Assembly: GCA_029721435.1 (NCBI GenBank)
Contig: CM056588.1
Coordinates: forward strand, 41,976,930 to 42,040,929
DNA from: Gymnothorax reevesii
Lineage: Eukaryota > Chordata > Actinopteri > Anguilliformes > Muraenidae
Reading direction: 5' to 3'
Length of the DNA stretch: 64,000 nt
The position numbers were made by a program, and so were the translations under genes. Below are positions 61,001 to 64,000 of this stretch, piece after piece. How positions within the stretch are numbered: the stretch's first letter is position 1; every line of letters begins with the position of its first letter. The notes under the pieces were generated by a model, which was given only the letters and a program-made list of their open reading frames with translations, did no database searches and was not told the origin of the DNA.

Positions 61001-62157
61001 AGAAAGGCAGAGAGAGGGAGATATGAGAGAAAGAGAAGAGAGGGGAGAGAGCAAGAGAGAGAGAGAGAGAAATGATGGCAGAAGCATCATCTCACTCTCG
61101 GGAAATGACAGCCTCGCAAGTAAACATCATCACCGCCCCAAAACACTCAGTACAAATGCCTCCATAGCAACAGGCTAACAATATTGCCCAAACGCAGGCC
61201 AGACTCTGGGTGGGAAAAATCCTCATAACACTGAAAACTCCATATCCAAAACTCCGTATCCAGAGAGGGCGACTCAGATGGTGCTCAGCTGATGAGGGTT
61301 TCCATGGTGAAAGTCTTAACCCAGGAATCACTCCACTGGGTGACATGCCTAACCCAGAAACTCTGTCACTCACAGAATTGGCAACAAACACGACATACCA
61401 TGTAAAATACCAAAAGAACCCTTGTAGAGAGAATAGAGTCACGTTCCTGTCCAGTAAAAATCAATCAATGCACTTTTTTTTTTTACACCATTTTGAAATT
61501 ACAAGATTGTACACAAATACTCGGCTGCTTGGCTGGGTGAGTTTAGAGGGCACTTTCTGTTTTTTCCGCAAGTAGCAGAAATGAAATGCATCCAACCATC
61601 AACTCACTCACACAGCCAAATATTGACTCACGTGTCATAAAGGCCACACCCACTACACAAGCCAGGCCACTGGGTTTGGTGATAAGCCCAGTTACGGTTG
61701 CTAAAGTAAACAAGAAGAAAGCAAAAGGCAGTTAGCACCTGTCCTCATCCCTGATGTTCAATTAGCACTCGCACCTCTGTCAAAATCTCAAGGGGGAGAG
61801 GAGATCACTGAGACCAGCATCCCCAAGTGGGACCTCAGAGAGAACCTATATAACCATGTTAGAACTCCTATGATGTGTCTTACACAGGGGATTCTGACTG
61901 ACAAAAGGATAGCGGTGGTGACAAGCAAGTACAATGTGACAAAAATTTACCAACAACTGGAATTTGAGGTCCTGTACAATCTTTGAGAGGTGATGACCAA
62001 TGTAAGCTATAAAAAACAAGCATCGACAATATGGTGTGACCAATCCGGTGAGGAGGAAGGAATGCCTATGTCAGGTCGGTGAGTGGGTGAATCACGCAGG
62101 GCTGGAGAGCACGATGTAAGTTTTCAATCATGACCAATTACGCTACCAAAATAGGCC
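55048..62157. other. no gene seen
   Basis: A 7.1-kb stretch without a recognised exon. It holds an A/T-rich taaa-repeat at 55280-55308, a (TG)n run at 56083-56112, and GA-rich sequence at 61005-61071. Short open frames lack homology and codon signal. Confidence 0.5.
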
Positions 62158-62535
62158 AATTGAGCCCCTCAGAGCAATAGTGGTCTAACTCTGATTTTAT
62201 AATTTTCCGAGTTAGACCCATATTTTTCATGTGAAAGGCGAAATCTATTCATGCAATAAGATTGTTAGTTCTACCACTGAAATATAGATAGTGCACGAGT
62301 GGTCCAACTCCAAAATTCGTAGTTTTTAAGCAAAACATGCAAAAATAACAAAAATCGTCAATGTTGACGACAAAATACTTTCTGACCATGAAAGCAAAGA
62401 CTCAAAGGATGTCACTTCAAGGCAGGTCTAAATACTAACTGGCATGCTGAATTTGACAACATTGAAACTTTGGAAGCAGTATTCTCAAATGATAAAAAAT
62501 GAAGTTAGAACACTATTGTTCTGAGGGGCTCAATT
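62158..62535. mobile_element. MITE with about 35-bp inverted repeats
   Basis: The left end aattgagcccctcagagcaa with tagtggtctaact (62158-62190) mirrors the right end agttagaacactattgttctgaggggctcaatt (62503-62535), with about three mismatches. At 378 bp it has no frame. Target duplication is unclear because the palindrome continues into the AATT at the ends. Superfamily not assigned. Confidence 0.75.
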
Positions 62536-64000
62536 ATCAGAGTAAACCTCTGCTGATTTAACTTGGGTTATACCACAATTAGATTGAGACTTAGGACAGG
62601 AAATGATGTCGCTATTTTTCAGTCAAACATTTCCATAACGGAGGACAGAAATGTAAATTATCATTTACAAGCACATTTTCCCTCACTCTTATGGTTTTGG
62701 TCTCAATTTTTTTTTTTTTTAAATACGGTTTCGTGTTCCTATGGTTTTTTCTTGCTATAGATGTATGATTATTGTACCAGCCCAGTTTGGTTCCCAACAC
62801 CGGCTCTCCTCAAGAGAGCGAAAACATGGTCAAAAACTGATGATGTGGCGGTCTAAACCACTGTATGTGATAGTGGGCAATACAAATAAATTTAACTTGA
62901 CCAGCAGATGCTTCAAGTCGGGATACAGAAGCGGTTTTCAACAGTCACAGGAGAGCCTATAAGCTTATGAACAGCTCTCACTTGCACTTTGGCATTTAGC
63001 ACAGGCTCGTACAAAGAATGGCTCGCTAAGCAGAACAGAATCGGGAGTAAACATTCAACAATGGCCGGAACAATCATTAACTTACAAGTGTGATGAAAAC
63101 ATGGCATGAAGGAATGAGAACTGAGTGTGGGGAATGGACAATAGAATGCATATTATGCAGGCTAGTACAATACAAATGTGGAGCATGCAATTTAAGGATT
63201 TAGCAACAGCGCAGTAAAAATGAGCATTCACATATGTTCAATACACTGAAGAGAGTGAGCACCTCAAAAGGTTAGGACCCAGAGCAGCAAAAGCACAGGC
63301 ATCCAATCACTGCCATTTAAAAAGGGGGACAATTAGTGAGTCCTTTGCATGAAGACACTTCACCACCACAGATATCAAGGTCTTCATTAATTAGGCTGGG
63401 TGAAAAAGGTCTCATACTGGAGGGCCAGGTACCCACAAGAGGGCTCTGTATCACAATGCAGGTAAATGGAGTTCGCTGGATAACGACAAAAAGTTAAACC
63501 TGGAACAGCTCCTAATTTCAATCTGTGTCTCCAATTCTGGAGGATCCAGGATTTTATGTACCAAAGTTATCCAGCTAATACAGTAATTTGACGTCTAGAT
63601 GCAGTCCCGAGTCAGAGAAAAATGGGACACCAGTGATGTAAATCCCCTCATCCTTCAATTCAACAAACAAACACACAAAAAATTATCCATTGTTCTTCCT
63701 TTAGCATGACAGCTTTGACACATTTATTTCTCTGATGAATTCACCAAATGTTGTTTGCAAATAAATAAAAACCATAAAACTACTCAGTTCAGCCCAGGAC
63801 ACTGACCGAATCCACATCTGTTTTGTTCGTTTCTTTTGTTTCCCCCGATGCCTTTTTTCAGCTTTTTGTCTTTATTCACACTATGCAACTGGCAAGAATG
63901 CACTAGCAGCAATAAATGAATATGTCTTGTCCACTTGTTAGACCAATCAGAACACCACCTCTCTGCCACAACCAGCCAATCTCATTCAGTGATGCCAAGC
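62536..64000. other. no gene seen
   Basis: AT-rich sequence to the window end. A T-run lies at 62708-62720. No exon recognised. Confidence 0.5.

Overview
This window is non-coding-rich vertebrate DNA, almost certainly from a ray-finned (teleost-type) fish. The evidence is a split gene with GT-AG introns, long CA/TG microsatellites, a DIRS-type tyrosine-recombinase retrotransposon of the kind common in fish, Tc1-type remnants, and several dispersed repeats familiar from teleost genomes. I cannot name the species. Nothing bacterial (operons, Shine-Dalgarno sites, CRISPR) is present.

One protein-coding gene is recognisable: the 5' part of osbpl5 (oxysterol-binding protein-like 5, ORP5) on the minus strand. 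Seven coding exons run from the start codon at 29752 down to 10132. Their splice phases join into one uninterrupted frame of 280 codons plus 2 nt, covering the N-terminal region, the basic segment, the PH domain and the start of the linker. The lipid-transfer (ORD) domain and C-terminal membrane anchor would lie beyond position 1. The first coding exon carries only 21 nt of 5' leader behind a splice acceptor, so at least one non-coding first exon and the promoter lie upstream. I could not identify them in 29774-64000.

Layout. 1-10131: intron 3' of the last visible exon, filled with CA arrays, a 1.7-kb inverted-repeat element, a piggyBac-like MITE, a teleost DNA transposon remnant, a TG microsatellite and a 135-bp tandem array. 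10132-15719: five exons, with a 33-bp minisatellite touching the PH-domain exon. 15720-27506: a large intron holding a 6.6-kb DIRS element (17180-23791), antisense to osbpl5. 27507-29773: two 5'-most coding exons separated by a 1.4-kb pyrimidine-rich tract. 29774-64000: no coding exon recognised. This part holds a 45-bp VNTR, several MITEs, a Tc1 remnant, a minisatellite interrupted by a 1.7-kb insertion, a triplicated inverted-repeat element, and a GC/CpG-richer block near 49 kb that is the best regulatory candidate.

The most informative structure is the DIRS element. Its terminal repeats and internal complementary region agree base for base with the DIRS replication model, while its gag/RT/RNase H/recombinase frames are broken. 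Its leader carries two different tandem arrays. I see no convincing new multi-gene system.
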